A stretch of DNA of 42,088 bases, taken from NCBI GenBank assembly GCA_019309045.1, contig JAFDGZ010000018.1, positions 1 to 42,088 on the forward strand, written 5' to 3'. Source of the stretch: Deltaproteobacteria bacterium. Lineage in GTDB: Bacteria; Desulfobacterota; Syntrophobacteria; BM002. A model generated the notes under the pieces. That model saw only the letters and a program-made list of their open reading frames with translations. It was not told the origin of the DNA and made no database searches. The position numbers and the translations under genes are program-made. Below, one piece after another: positions 8,305 to 16,243 of this stretch (positions are counted from its first letter, which is position 1; each line of letters starts with the position of its first letter).

Positions 8305-8808
8305 ATGGCTGCTGAAGAAATGGTGACAATTGTAGATCGACACAATAATGAAATAGGTGCTGTGGAACGCTGGAAAATGAGGCAGCAGAAATTATGGCAT
8401 CGTGCCACCTATGTTCTGGTATTCAACTCCAGGGGCGACCTCTTCGTCCAGAAGCGGAGCTCAACAAAAGACGTCTTTCCAGGCTATTATGACGTAGTGG
8501 CTGGCGGCGTGGTTCTGGCAGGAGAAGGCTACCATGAAAGTGCCTGCCGCGAACTCGAGGAAGAACTGGGCATACAGGGAGTACCGCTAGAGAGACTTTT
8601 CCTTTTTCCTTATGAAGATCAGTACGTGAAGGTATGGGGGGCGGCTTTTCGCTGTGAGTATGATGGCGAAGTCCGTATCCAGAGGGAGGAAATTGCCAGC
8701 GGCAAATTTCTGAGCATGACACATGTCCGAGATTTGCTCGCCTCAGCTGCGTTTACTCCTGATGGACTCTATGTATTGAACCGCTATCTCGGCCGTAACA
8801 TATCATGA
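8305..8808 (+). CDS. Nudix hydrolase, YfcD-like
   Basis: 167 residues from ATG 8305, chosen because AAGGGGA precedes it; an in-frame GTG exists at 8284. The Nudix box is complete: G-x5-E-x7-RE-U-x-EE-x-G-U, seen as GVVLAGE then RELEEELGI. The N-terminal VDRHNNEIGAVERWKMRQQKLWHRATYVLVF and VQKRSSTKDVFPGYYDVVAGG are characteristic of the YfcD/isopentenyl-isomerase-like subgroup, whose substrates are mostly unproven. Family members hydrolyse nucleoside diphosphates linked to another moiety, using Mg2+ held by the box glutamates. It probably shares a transcript with the kinase upstream. Confidence 0.9.
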   Translation: MAAEEMVTIVDRHNNEIGAVERWKMRQQKLWHRATYVLVFNSRGDLFVQKRSSTKDVFPGYYDVVAGGVVLAGEGYHESACRELEEELGIQGVPLERLFLFPYEDQYVKVWGAAFRCEYDGEVRIQREEIASGKFLSMTHVRDLLASAAFTPDGLYVLNRYLGRNIS

Positions 8809-9174
8809 AGCGAGCGCCAGCGGCGTGTGTACAGGCAAGCTTCACCCGACTATTCCAATGAGTGGTTTGTCTGAGCAAATCGTAGGATCACTGGTTCAGA
8901 ACAGCGGTATCAAAAAGGAAGAACAGTGCTATACCGCGCCACGCTCGGATCGGCACAGGAGGCCTCGGCGGTTTGCGGTTGGGCCCTGCTCAGCCCACAG
9001 TTTTCCGGCCATGTGAAGGTCCAGGGAGCTGATCATAAAGCAAGGCTCATTTAGTGGAGCTTCTGGGTAGGATACCGATTGACGGGCAGGGAGGCTTGTT
9101 TTAGACTGGCCGTTGCCACGGCAAAGGTAGTAGAGTGATTTTGCCCGGCGCTGGCATGCATACTATTTCAGGAA
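8809..9174. other. Spacer upstream of inositol-phosphate synthase gene
   Basis: A 366-bp stretch without a convincing gene; the open frame at 8825-9016 has no domain or ribosome site. Its one recognisable element is the promoter-like pair at 9079-9107. Confidence 0.5.
9079..9107 (+). promoter_or_regulatory. Candidate sigma-70 promoter
   Basis: TTGACG (9079-9084), a 17-bp spacer and TAGACT (9102-9107) give five and four consensus matches. It lies about 70-130 bp before the possible starts of the inositol-3-phosphate synthase gene. Confidence 0.42.
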
Positions 9175-10416
9175 ATGAGACCCCCCAATTTTTCCCGCAA
9201 AGATGGTGGCTTGCTACATGGCAGTACAAAGAGTATCACAATGAACAGGAAAGTGAAGGATGCAGGGCAAGGAAAGCGGAGGAGGGCACTTTTGCTCATG
9301 GTGGCCGGCGCCAAGGGAGCCGTGGGTTCTACACTGGCTGCGGCAGTGAGTGCCCTCCAGAGCACCCCTGAGATGGTGCTGTCCAGTCTTACCACCAGAG
9401 GGAAGTTTCCTCAATTAGGAAATTGCGCTGCAATTCACATGGTGGGTTGGGACTTGAACAGAGCGAGCCTGTTGGAGGTAATAGAGCAGTATGGAATTAT
9501 ACCGGAGAAGTTCTGGCGGCCAGAGGCTGAGAGAATGGAGAGAATTTCTTTGAGAGATGGCGTGCCAGAGAGAGATAGATTTCAGCGTCAGGTGGAAGTG
9601 ATCAAAGGCGATATTGAGGATTACAAGAGTCGTTATCCTGGCAGCAGGGCTGTGTTGGTAAATCTGTTGCCGGCATCCTCCGGACGAAACCTGAATGCTT
9701 GTGCCAGTGTAGCAGCTTTAAACGAAGAGGCAGGCACAGGGGTAATTCCTGATCTTGCTTACGTTGTTGCCGCTGTAGAGTCGAAAGTACCAGTGGTGAA
9801 TTTCAGTCCAAACGAAGTGGAAATTCCGGCAGTGTTGCGAGCTGCGGTTGAACATGGAGTGCCGGTAGCAGGCCGAGATGGCAAGACCGGCCAGACCTAT
9901 TTCAAAGTGGTACTGGCCTCGGCTCTCAAGGCGAGGAGCCTTCTGGTAGATGGCTGGTATAGCCTCAACATTCTCGGCAATGCAGACGGCAAAAATTTGA
10001 TGAACCCCGAGAAAGCCGAAGCCAAAATAGCAAACAAGACCACTGTGCTCGAAGGAATCCTGGGATATCGAGTGGGTGAACAATATGATTCTGCCGCCCA
10101 TAAAGTCCATATCGACTACTATCCACCGCGAGGTGATGCCAAAGAGGCCTGGGATGTCATTGACTTTTTGGGCCTGTTTGGCTTGCCGATGAGCCTGCGT
10201 CTGAATCTGCTGGGCCGTGATTCCATTCTGGCTGTCCCCCTGATTCTCGACCTGGCCCGCTGGGTGGCGGCGCTCCAACTAGCAGGCAGGAGCGGCCCAA
10301 TTCCTGAATTGGGCTTCTTTTTCAAGAGGCCGATAGGGGACAATCCACCTCTCAGTTTTCAGGATCAGATTGCCGGCATTCTCAAACTGGAAAAAGAATG
10401 TACCAGCATGATGTAA
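9175..10416 (+). CDS. Inositol-3-phosphate synthase family protein
   Basis: Up to 413 residues. A Rossmann-type glycine loop (VAGAKGAVGSTLA) begins near residue 43. Later come NLLPASSG, VNFSPNEVEIPAVL, the catalytic-region GRDGKTGQTYFKVVLA, LNILGNADGKNL and a C-terminal DLARWVA segment. This series is characteristic of the prokaryotic myo-inositol-1-phosphate synthases, which convert glucose-6-phosphate to inositol-phosphate with NAD+. The start is uncertain: ATG 9175 has AGGA too close, while ATG 9241 would still leave the whole domain. The next gene, an isomerase-like TIM barrel, begins 35 bp after the stop, suggesting a shared pathway such as inositol or inositol-lipid metabolism. Confidence 0.88.
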   Translation: MRPPNFSRKDGGLLHGSTKSITMNRKVKDAGQGKRRRALLLMVAGAKGAVGSTLAAAVSALQSTPEMVLSSLTTRGKFPQLGNCAAIHMVGWDLNRASLLEVIEQYGIIPEKFWRPEAERMERISLRDGVPERDRFQRQVEVIKGDIEDYKSRYPGSRAVLVNLLPASSGRNLNACASVAALNEEAGTGVIPDLAYVVAAVESKVPVVNFSPNEVEIPAVLRAAVEHGVPVAGRDGKTGQTYFKVVLASALKARSLLVDGWYSLNILGNADGKNLMNPEKAEAKIANKTTVLEGILGYRVGEQYDSAAHKVHIDYYPPRGDAKEAWDVIDFLGLFGLPMSLRLNLLGRDSILAVPLILDLARWVAALQLAGRSGPIPELGFFFKRPIGDNPPLSFQDQIAGILKLEKECTSMM

Positions 10417-10451
10417 GAGGCGACGAACTGGTGCCGGGAAAGGACGGGGCC

Positions 10452-11297
10452 ATGGTATTTGGCTACAGTACCAATGCCTTTGTGAAGATGTCTCTCTATG
10501 AAGCGGTTGAGAGAATAGCGGCGCTCGGCTTCAAAGGTGTAGAAATAATGTGCGACAGGCCGCACCTCTATCCAGCCGACTACAGCGAGGAGGATCTCGC
10601 CCGCTTGAGTGGACTCATCAAGTCGCATAATTTGAAATTAACAAACCTGAACAGCTTCACCCTGTTCGCTGTAGGAAACACCTACCTGCCCTCGTGGATT
10701 GAGCCGGAGGAGGAGAGACGAAAGGTACGGATACATCACACCGTGCGCTGCCTCAAGTTGGCAAAATTTCTAGGTTGTGCAAACATTTCTGTGCCACCAG
10801 GCGGGCCTCAGGGGAGCTTGTCAACAAAGGAGGCCCTGGCTCTCTTCCATCAGGGAATAGAACAGGTTGCCCCAGTGGCCGAGGAACTGGGAGTGAAGAT
10901 TTTGGTGGAGCCCGAGCCGGATTTGCTTCTGGAGAACAGCAGTCAATTTGCTGCATTTATCAATGATGTGGCATCTTCAGCAGTAGGCCTCAACTTTGAC
11001 GTGGGCCATTTCTTCTGTGTTGGCGAAGATCCCTGTACCGCTTTCGAAAAACTCTTTCAATGGGTCGGCCATGTGCATCTGGAGGACATAGGCGCAGACA
11101 GGATGCACAATCACCTGATTGCTGGTCACGGTGTCATTCCCTTTCTGGCAGTATTCGAGACCATCGCCAGATTGGGATACCGGGGCGACATCAGCTTGGA
11201 GCTCTATCCTTATGTGGACATGCCTGAGGAGGCGGGAAGGGAGAGTCTGGACTACCTGCGACCAATCTTTCAGGAAGCTGGCTTGCCGATCAGCTAG
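10452..11297 (+). CDS. Xylose isomerase-like TIM barrel (sugar phosphate isomerase/epimerase)
   Basis: 281 residues from ATG 10452, preferred because GGAAAGGA lies before it; the frame also opens at 10398 inside the upstream gene. The fold is the AP-endonuclease-2/xylose-isomerase type: FGYSTNAF at the start, ALGFKGVEIM, then metal-ligand strands ILVEPEP (Glu), GLNFDVGH (Asp, His), GHVHLEDI (His) and ISLELYP (Glu). These divalent-metal barrels isomerise, epimerise or dehydrate sugars and cyclitols. Pairing with inositol-3-phosphate synthase suggests a cyclitol substrate, by analogy with inosose isomerases. The exact reaction cannot be fixed from sequence. Confidence 0.88.
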   Translation: MVFGYSTNAFVKMSLYEAVERIAALGFKGVEIMCDRPHLYPADYSEEDLARLSGLIKSHNLKLTNLNSFTLFAVGNTYLPSWIEPEEERRKVRIHHTVRCLKLAKFLGCANISVPPGGPQGSLSTKEALALFHQGIEQVAPVAEELGVKILVEPEPDLLLENSSQFAAFINDVASSAVGLNFDVGHFFCVGEDPCTAFEKLFQWVGHVHLEDIGADRMHNHLIAGHGVIPFLAVFETIARLGYRGDISLELYPYVDMPEEAGRESLDYLRPIFQEAGLPIS

Positions 11298-11391
11298 GGA
11301 AGATTGATTAGACCTCAGGTATTCAGGTGCACACAGGCTGGCAGCGCAGATGCCTGGAAAGAGCTTTCGCACATTTTGAACCACAACCCGC

Positions 11392-11580
11392 GTGGCCGTT
11401 GTGAAGAAGTCCTACCCCCCAGAAAATCCCAAGCATTGCCCATGCGGGCATAAGCATGTGTCCTGGTCTCCAGGCGAGGAAACTGTTTATTGCTGGGACT
11501 GCGACAAAGAGTATCCTCTGTCATCGTGCTTCAGGGCCCCGGCTGGTGAGGTCAAAGCCCCTTGCCACCATGACAACTGA
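11392..11580 (+). CDS. Small zinc-ribbon-like protein (62 aa)
   Basis: The frame from GTG 11392 (or GTG 11401) encodes a short protein with HCPCGHKHVSW followed by YCWDCDKEYPLSSCF, a pair of C-x-C and C-x2-C knuckles spaced as in a zinc ribbon, and a Cys-His-His tail. The non-random Cys/His spacing is the main argument for it being real. No strong ribosome site is visible and the start codon is not ATG. It follows the isomerase gene by about 95 bp on the same strand. Function is unknown; it could be a nucleic-acid or metal-binding accessory. Confidence 0.55.
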   Translation: MAVVKKSYPPENPKHCPCGHKHVSWSPGEETVYCWDCDKEYPLSSCFRAPAGEVKAPCHHDN

Positions 11581-12136
11581 CAGGAGAGCTCGGCTCAGTT
11601 CATGCACGAAGCCACCAGATGCTGCTCTGACCCCATGAAATGAGACGCGCCTCCTGCTGTCCTGCTTCGGGCATCTTGTTAATGAGCTGCCAGATCTGAT
11701 TGCCGGGGCAAACTCCAGACTGGTGGTGAAGGCGACAACGAGCACTAGACTGCTCACGCGTTCTATGGACTCGGGTGCTGTGGTGCCACATGACGACCGA
11801 ACGGTCTCTCCTCCATCGTGATTCTGGCAGTAGCTGAAACATACAAACTCACGAGGAGATTATACTAGTGCTGAGAGTTTCTCTTGCTATCCCGGGCAAT
11901 TGTACAGGCACATCGGTGGTAGACAAAGGTTTTGGCGCAGGTGACACAGCCGAAAAAGATGGCGTCGGCAAGCAGGAGACGCTCTTGCAAACTGTTTAGT
12001 CGCTGCGTGTATAGTTGAGACATTTGAACGGCGGAAGAGGAACTTCAGTCCAGATTCACATCTTGCGGCCATCTGTTGCCAGCAAAGAGATGGAGTTTTG
12101 GGGACAAAGTGTTCTGCAAGAGATTTGGTACAAGAG

Positions 12137-12156
12137 ACTTGCAAATTATTGCAAGT
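12137..12156. promoter_or_regulatory. 20-bp perfect palindrome, operator candidate
   Basis: ACTTGCAA and TTGCAAGT are exact reverse complements around an ATTA spacer. There is no T-run after it in either direction, so a terminator is unlikely. It lies about 58 bp before the TTGACA at 12214, a position suited to an activator or repressor dimer. Confidence 0.45.
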
Positions 12157-12213
12157 GGGAGTTAAAATTTACGTAGAAATTTTATTGCCACATAGAAACC
12201 TCATATATTTTAC

Positions 12214-12242
12214 TTGACAGGGACATGCTTTCAGCATTAATT
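12214..12242 (+). promoter_or_regulatory. Candidate sigma-70 promoter
   Basis: A perfect TTGACA (12214-12219) is followed after 17 bp by TTAATT (12237-12242), a weak -10. If used for the gene at 12545 it would give a leader of about 300 nt; it could instead drive a small RNA. Confidence 0.35.
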
Positions 12243-12449
12243 TCGCCAATGTTATATTGTCGACTCTATTGCGCGAGAGGCATGTGTGGAAGGACAAAGA
12301 GAAATAGGAAAACTTTTACACTTCCCTTGAGGAAGAGGAGAATATTCTGCAACAGTTGAGAAAGCTTTTACCCTGCCTCATTCCGGTTCCTTGAAATGTG
12401 ACAAGAAAAATACCATAAATAACAATTTGTTATTGGCTTGGACTTAATT

Positions 12450-12465
12450 TGGCATGGAATTTGTT
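12450..12465 (+). promoter_or_regulatory. Sigma-54-like -24/-12 element
   Basis: TGGCATGGAATTTGTT has the spacing of the sigma-54 consensus: GG at -24 and the TTG of the -12 block ten bases on. The last -12 base is T where C is normal (TTGT for TTGC). It lies about 60-80 bp before the GAF-protein start codons. Confidence 0.3.
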
Positions 12466-12544
12466 TTTTATCTAGAAACAAGACAAAAGGATGGTGAACT
12501 AACAGCCTGAGAGACATGGAAGTGACGTGCGAAAGGGTTGGTCA

Positions 12545-13717
12545 ATGGGCCAGGGGAGCGAAAAAGAGTTCATCGAGTACTCTCTGCAAACACTACGACA
12601 ACTAGGATCTGATTTTCTTGAAGGAAAGACTCTCGAAGGATCCATAGATAAATTTGCCTTTAGAATAGCCTCCACCATAACGCCCGGAAATGAACAATTT
12701 GTAGTCATAAGAATATTAGAGCGTGATATTTACAAGATTACTTACGGTGAACCAGCTGAAAGTGAACGGCATGGAGTCGGCAGTATCGGCCATCTTTTGA
12801 AACCAGTAGAAAAAAAAGCTCTCACCAGGGCGATCAAGAATAGAGAAGTGGTGATCGTCAATGATGCAAAGGCCGATCCTCTAACCGCGTATATGTATCA
12901 GCATGTGGTAAATAAAGACATCAAGTCCGTAGCAGTTATACCAGTTGGCAACCGTACTGTTAAGTACCTGATTGTCATTGACAAGGCTGGGCCTCAAGAA
13001 GGGGGATTCAATGTTCTGGAAGCATCGTTCCTGAAAGAATGTCAGAAAAGTATCAATAGATATATTGATTGCTTAGATACTAATGGTTTCAATAATGGCT
13101 GCGATTTCTACGGTATTTTGAATGGTCTCCAGGATATTCTTCGCAATTATCTGCAGATAGCCGGGGGTAGAATCAACAGAATTCTGAAAAACTCGACAGA
13201 TTTTAATGAGATACAACGCAATGCCGAAATGGCCCTCACTTCTATTGAATCTCTTGAAATGGAAATTGCCAAACTCATGCAGTATATGAGTTATCTCCGG
13301 ACGAATGGCGATCTAGCCAAAGTAGAATCTCGTACTGTTGACGACTACATGCAAGAGTTTTATCGAAATGCCATGTTTACAGTACAGATAGCAGACGATG
13401 TGCGATGGACGGAGACTGAACTGCCTGCGGACTGCGTCTCATTTCTTCTGGCAGAAGTCAGAGATTACGTAATCAGAAACGGTAAACAGGGTTGTAAGGT
13501 AGAAGTGAAATCGCAAGGCTGCGAACTGGTCCTCTCTTTTCGCTCCTCTGGATTTCAACCCTTCAAGCAAGACAAGGATGCTATACTCTGCATGATCCAG
13601 GCCTTGATCAGGACTTTGGCGGGAACATTTTCACTTGCTGAATATCAGTGCAGAATCACTCTGCCATTGAGGTCTCCAGGAAGATTTCTCTCCAGGGGGG
13701 TGACCAAGATCCCCTGA
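12545..13717 (+). CDS. GAF-domain protein with degenerate sensor-kinase-like C-terminus
   Basis: 390 residues from ATG 12545; an in-frame GTG at 12527 is an alternative. Residues about 10-185 look like a GAF sensor domain (SLQTLRQLGSDFLEG, then ALTRAIKNREVVIVNDA and IKSVAVIPVGNRTVKYLIVIDK, ending in LEASFLKECQKSINRYID). A helical stretch about 195-270 (GILNGLQDILRNYLQIAGGRINRIL) resembles a histidine-kinase dimerisation helix but lacks the phospho-acceptor His. The last 120 residues have a weak ATPase-like beta pattern without clear N or G boxes. It is probably a regulatory sensor without kinase activity. It converges on the phosphatase gene with only 20 bp between stops. Confidence 0.7.
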   Translation: MGQGSEKEFIEYSLQTLRQLGSDFLEGKTLEGSIDKFAFRIASTITPGNEQFVVIRILERDIYKITYGEPAESERHGVGSIGHLLKPVEKKALTRAIKNREVVIVNDAKADPLTAYMYQHVVNKDIKSVAVIPVGNRTVKYLIVIDKAGPQEGGFNVLEASFLKECQKSINRYIDCLDTNGFNNGCDFYGILNGLQDILRNYLQIAGGRINRILKNSTDFNEIQRNAEMALTSIESLEMEIAKLMQYMSYLRTNGDLAKVESRTVDDYMQEFYRNAMFTVQIADDVRWTETELPADCVSFLLAEVRDYVIRNGKQGCKVEVKSQGCELVLSFRSSGFQPFKQDKDAILCMIQALIRTLAGTFSLAEYQCRITLPLRSPGRFLSRGVTKIP

Positions 13718-13737
13718 AACTCATGACTGTAATAAAA

Positions 13738-14148
13738 TCACCTTATACCCAGCCACAGCGGTAATTTTTCGAGCACCAGCCATTCTATCGTGTCTCTTGC
13801 CTGTCTGAAAGAAGCCAAACTCTCCATATAGGGGTCTCTCACACGCCAATTGATCACCAGTTTCTGCGGGTTCTCGTGAAGCACTTCTTCTGGCAATAGT
13901 TGTGAAGTAAGATTTACAATCAGATCGAATCGAGCAATATCCACTTCGGCAATACCTTTGGACCGCAGACCTCGGATAGAAACTGCGATTTCCTGGAGAA
14001 CCTTTTTGGTCTCAGCGGGGATAGAGCCCAGAGGGCACAAGCCAGCCGAGGCTACCTCCAGTGAACTGCCCCAGTAATGCCTTGTAAGGGCTTCTGCAAG
14101 GATACTCCGGCAAGCGTTGCCAAAACAGATAAACAATACCGCCTTCAA
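13738..14148 (-). CDS. Low-molecular-weight phosphotyrosine phosphatase family protein
   Basis: 136 residues from a TTG at 14148 whose TTGA overlaps the upstream gene's TGA stop; GGAG lies about ten bases before it. Residues 4-15 (VLFICFGNACRS) form the C-x5-R-S phosphate-binding loop, with Cys8 as nucleophile and Arg14. Asp105-Pro106 (RDPYMESLASF) supplies the general acid in the family's DP motif. It lacks the two extra redox cysteines of thioredoxin-coupled arsenate reductases at the position reading NLTSQLLPEEVL, so a phosphatase is more likely than an ArsC. Coupling to the Cys-rich gene upstream suggests the two products act together. Confidence 0.85.
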   Translation of the reverse strand: MKAVLFICFGNACRSILAEALTRHYWGSSLEVASAGLCPLGSIPAETKKVLQEIAVSIRGLRSKGIAEVDIARFDLIVNLTSQLLPEEVLHENPQKLVINWRVRDPYMESLASFRQARDTIEWLVLEKLPLWLGIR

Positions 14149-14996
14149 GTGGTTAATTCTCCTGTGGTGCCGAACGGGCTGTTGGCTTCTTGCTCGGCGA
14201 GGACCTTTTTCAATCGGATAAAAAATGTCTCCAGCTGCTCTTGCGCCTCTTTTTTTGCCTGTGCCGAGGGAAAGGTTGAATCCAGGCAGTGAAATACTGT
14301 TTCTACAGAGGCGGTGTAGGTGTCTGTGGCGATGGCACAACTGGAGTCGTGTGCAGCTCTGTCAATCGGCCCTGAGTATAGGCACCCACCGGAAGGAGCA
14401 GAACTTCTGTATGGCCAGTCCAATTTCCATCCGAAAAACTGACGTACATAACTCAATGCAGATGGAGACAATAGCTGATTGAGGTGTACCTTCTGGTGGG
14501 TAAAAATAGCAAATAAACGGAAGAAGCTGAGAATATAGGCGATGCCCGGCACCACTAGACCATAGAGGTACCAGTCCTGGATTGCCCTGACAACTATTCT
14601 TTTCTGCAAGACTGATAGCTTCCTGAAACCGGCACAGAAGTACTTGCTGCAAGCAGCACCACCATGATAGGAGAGACCCCGCCAGTCAATACCACCATTG
14701 CCTTGAGCCAGGGGGTTGAGCAAACAGCCGACCAGACGGCTTTCTTTATCCAGAAATCCTATAAATTCACAGGAATAGAAGTCTGGATCTAAGAAGAGCA
14801 AGCCTTCCTGCTGCCGCCTCTGTTCAGCATAGGCAATGATATGTCCCACTGTTCGCGGCGTCCGGGCGAAGCAAGCAGTCCTGGCGTGGAGTAGAGAGGC
14901 CAAATCTTGTCTGGTCTTTCCCTCGATCTGATAAAGCCCACAACACCAGGCACAGGACTTGTTGTGGTCAGGCTGACAGAGGTGCGGTTCAGTCAT
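14145..14996 (-). CDS. Conserved cysteine-rich protein of unknown function
   Basis: 283 residues from ATG 14996; the frame extends to a TTG at 15104 with other ATGs at 15044 and 15050, and no start has a strong ribosome site. The N-terminus has SCAWCCGLY (C-x2-CC), with an earlier Cys-x7 spacing that together suggests a metal or Fe-S site. Further conserved-looking segments are FYSCEFIGFLDKESRLVGCLLNP, GLSYHGGAACSKYFCAG and a hydrophobic GLVVPGIAYILSFFRLF stretch near residue 165. I have the impression of similar proteins in other Desulfobacterota, but know no function. Its stop overlaps the start of the phosphatase gene by four bases. Confidence 0.7.
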   Translation of the reverse strand: MTEPHLCQPDHNKSCAWCCGLYQIEGKTRQDLASLLHARTACFARTPRTVGHIIAYAEQRRQQEGLLFLDPDFYSCEFIGFLDKESRLVGCLLNPLAQGNGGIDWRGLSYHGGAACSKYFCAGFRKLSVLQKRIVVRAIQDWYLYGLVVPGIAYILSFFRLFAIFTHQKVHLNQLLSPSALSYVRQFFGWKLDWPYRSSAPSGGCLYSGPIDRAAHDSSCAIATDTYTASVETVFHCLDSTFPSAQAKKEAQEQLETFFIRLKKVLAEQEANSPFGTTGELTT

Positions 14997-15325
14997 CCTG
15001 CTGCCGGGGTGCTGGTGTCGCGAAGTGCCGTGGCTGCTGGTCATGGTCATAATGCCCGCTGAATAATTGCCGATTGAGCAAACAGTTGCAGAAGAAGGCG
15101 TCAAGAGTTAGCAACCAATCTTATGATAACGAGCATTTCAGCGCAACCTGATGAACCTAGACTATACTTTGAAAAAATGAAATTCCATCCAGTGGTCCAG
15201 TACTGTATCAGCAAGCGGCATGACTCCGGTCTGCTTTCTCTACCCAGGTGGAGAGATCTAACCTATTCTCTCCCAGAGCTAGGCAAGTTTTTCCTCGTGC
15301 TTCTATGAAAATATTCTCTCTTATT

Positions 15326-15347
15326 TTGTAATATCAATTAATTACAA
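15326..15347. promoter_or_regulatory. 22-bp AT-rich inverted repeat before the stator genes
   Basis: TTGTAAT and ATTACAA are exact reverse complements separated by eight bases, ending 16 bp before the MotA-like start codon. No T-run follows. In this position it would act as an operator or shield the ribosome site as a weak hairpin. Nothing else was identified in the 15105-15363 divergent spacer. Confidence 0.35.
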
Positions 15348-15363
15348 TTACAACTGGCATGGC

Positions 15364-16242
15364 ATGAGAACTGCTGTCCAGGGACTAAACATCGAAAAAA
15401 GGAGGAGACCATTGCTGCAAAAAGTGTGCTTGGCAGCCGCCATACTCTTTCTCCTGTTCCTGGCTGGCAGTGTGGTGGGTGAAACTTCGGTGGCAGTAAA
15501 TCTCAAGAGCGCTCTACTCGTGCTCGGCGGCAGCATGCTGAGCGTTTTATTGGCTTTTCCAATAAAGACCATCAGAGATCTCTGCCACAGTTTGACGGAA
15601 CTGTTTCATTATAATGAGAATGAGCGGCTGTCCCTTGTACAGCATATGGAAAGGATTGCCCGTCTCGCTCGTTTACACGGCGCCAGGGTCCTGGAAAATG
15701 AAGGAAACAAGACCGCGAATCAATTTCTTCGCAAAGGGCTGGAACTTATTGCCGATGGCTACGACCGCTATGAGATCCGCAACATCATGGAAAAAGAATT
15801 CGAACTCTATTTTGCCCGCAGAGAATCTCAGATAAGCATTCTCAAGACCCTGGCAAAACTGGCACCGGTGTTTGGCTTCGTAGGCACCATCATGGGGCTG
15901 ATCAATATCCTGGGTCACCTGGGGGAGCCAACTGAGATTGGCAAGGGCATGGCTCTTGCTCTGCTCACCAGTTTTTATGGCTTGCTGTTTGCCAACTTTC
16001 TCTTCATGCCGCTGGGGAAGAAACTTGCCGAATATGTCAAAGGAGAGGCCACCACGCTGACACTCATCCTGGAAGGAGTGATGGACATTTCAGAGCAGAG
16101 AAACTCGAAGGCCATGGCTTATCGACTGAAATCCTACCTGCATGTTGATGGCATGCCCCGTGCCGTGCCTGCAGACAGTGCAAACAGAGAAGCGCCATTG
16201 ACAGCAAGATTCGCTCTTCGCAAGCTTTTGTTCAAGGAGTAA
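15364..16242 (+). CDS. MotA/TolQ/ExbB-family proton channel protein
   Basis: 292 residues with four hydrophobic helices at about 20-38, 50-68, 162-186 and 194-217 and a long cytoplasmic region between helices 2 and 3, the MotA layout. Helix 3 reads LAPVFGFVGTIMGL, with Pro168 and the GTIMGL motif conserved in MotA-type stators, and Pro216 in helix 4 is also typical. The protein forms the cytoplasm-facing ring of a proton- or sodium-driven stator around the MotB-like partner encoded next. No flagellar, chemotaxis, Tol or Zorya genes lie nearby, so what the stator drives is unknown. The ATG has only a weak ribosome site. Confidence 0.88.
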   Translation: MRTAVQGLNIEKRRRPLLQKVCLAAAILFLLFLAGSVVGETSVAVNLKSALLVLGGSMLSVLLAFPIKTIRDLCHSLTELFHYNENERLSLVQHMERIARLARLHGARVLENEGNKTANQFLRKGLELIADGYDRYEIRNIMEKEFELYFARRESQISILKTLAKLAPVFGFVGTIMGLINILGHLGEPTEIGKGMALALLTSFYGLLFANFLFMPLGKKLAEYVKGEATTLTLILEGVMDISEQRNSKAMAYRLKSYLHVDGMPRAVPADSANREAPLTARFALRKLLFKE

Positions 16243-16243
16243 A

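Larger units (their letters stand above)
11581..12544. other. Long non-coding spacer, AT-rich in its second half
   Basis: Almost 1 kb with no convincing gene on either strand (the frames at 11600-11842 and 11887-12144 on the minus strand lack domains and ribosome sites). The first half is base-balanced and the stretch from about 12140 on is AT-rich. It contains a 20-bp palindrome (12137-12156), a TTGACA promoter-like pair (12214-12242) and a sigma-54-like pair (12450-12465). A small RNA or complex regulatory region for the GAF gene at 12545 is possible. Confidence 0.5.

Noticed and set aside
8825-9016. 63-residue plus-strand frame after the Nudix gene
   Set aside because: No ribosome site or domain; the composition looks random.
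11887-12144. Minus-strand 85-residue frame with several Cys
   Set aside because: The cysteines have no regular CxxC spacing and there is no ribosome site; it overlaps the palindrome region.
12250-12360. Short plus-strand frame of about 36 codons starting ATGTTATATTG
   Set aside because: Arg/Cys-rich but without ribosome site or known pattern; likely chance in an AT-rich leader.
13738-14148. Arsenate reductase (ArsC) for the LMW phosphatase
   Set aside because: The two downstream redox cysteines are absent and no arsenic-resistance genes are nearby.
15123-15308. 61-residue frame in the spacer before the stator genes
   Set aside because: No ribosome site, no domain, and it lies where the divergent promoters are expected.
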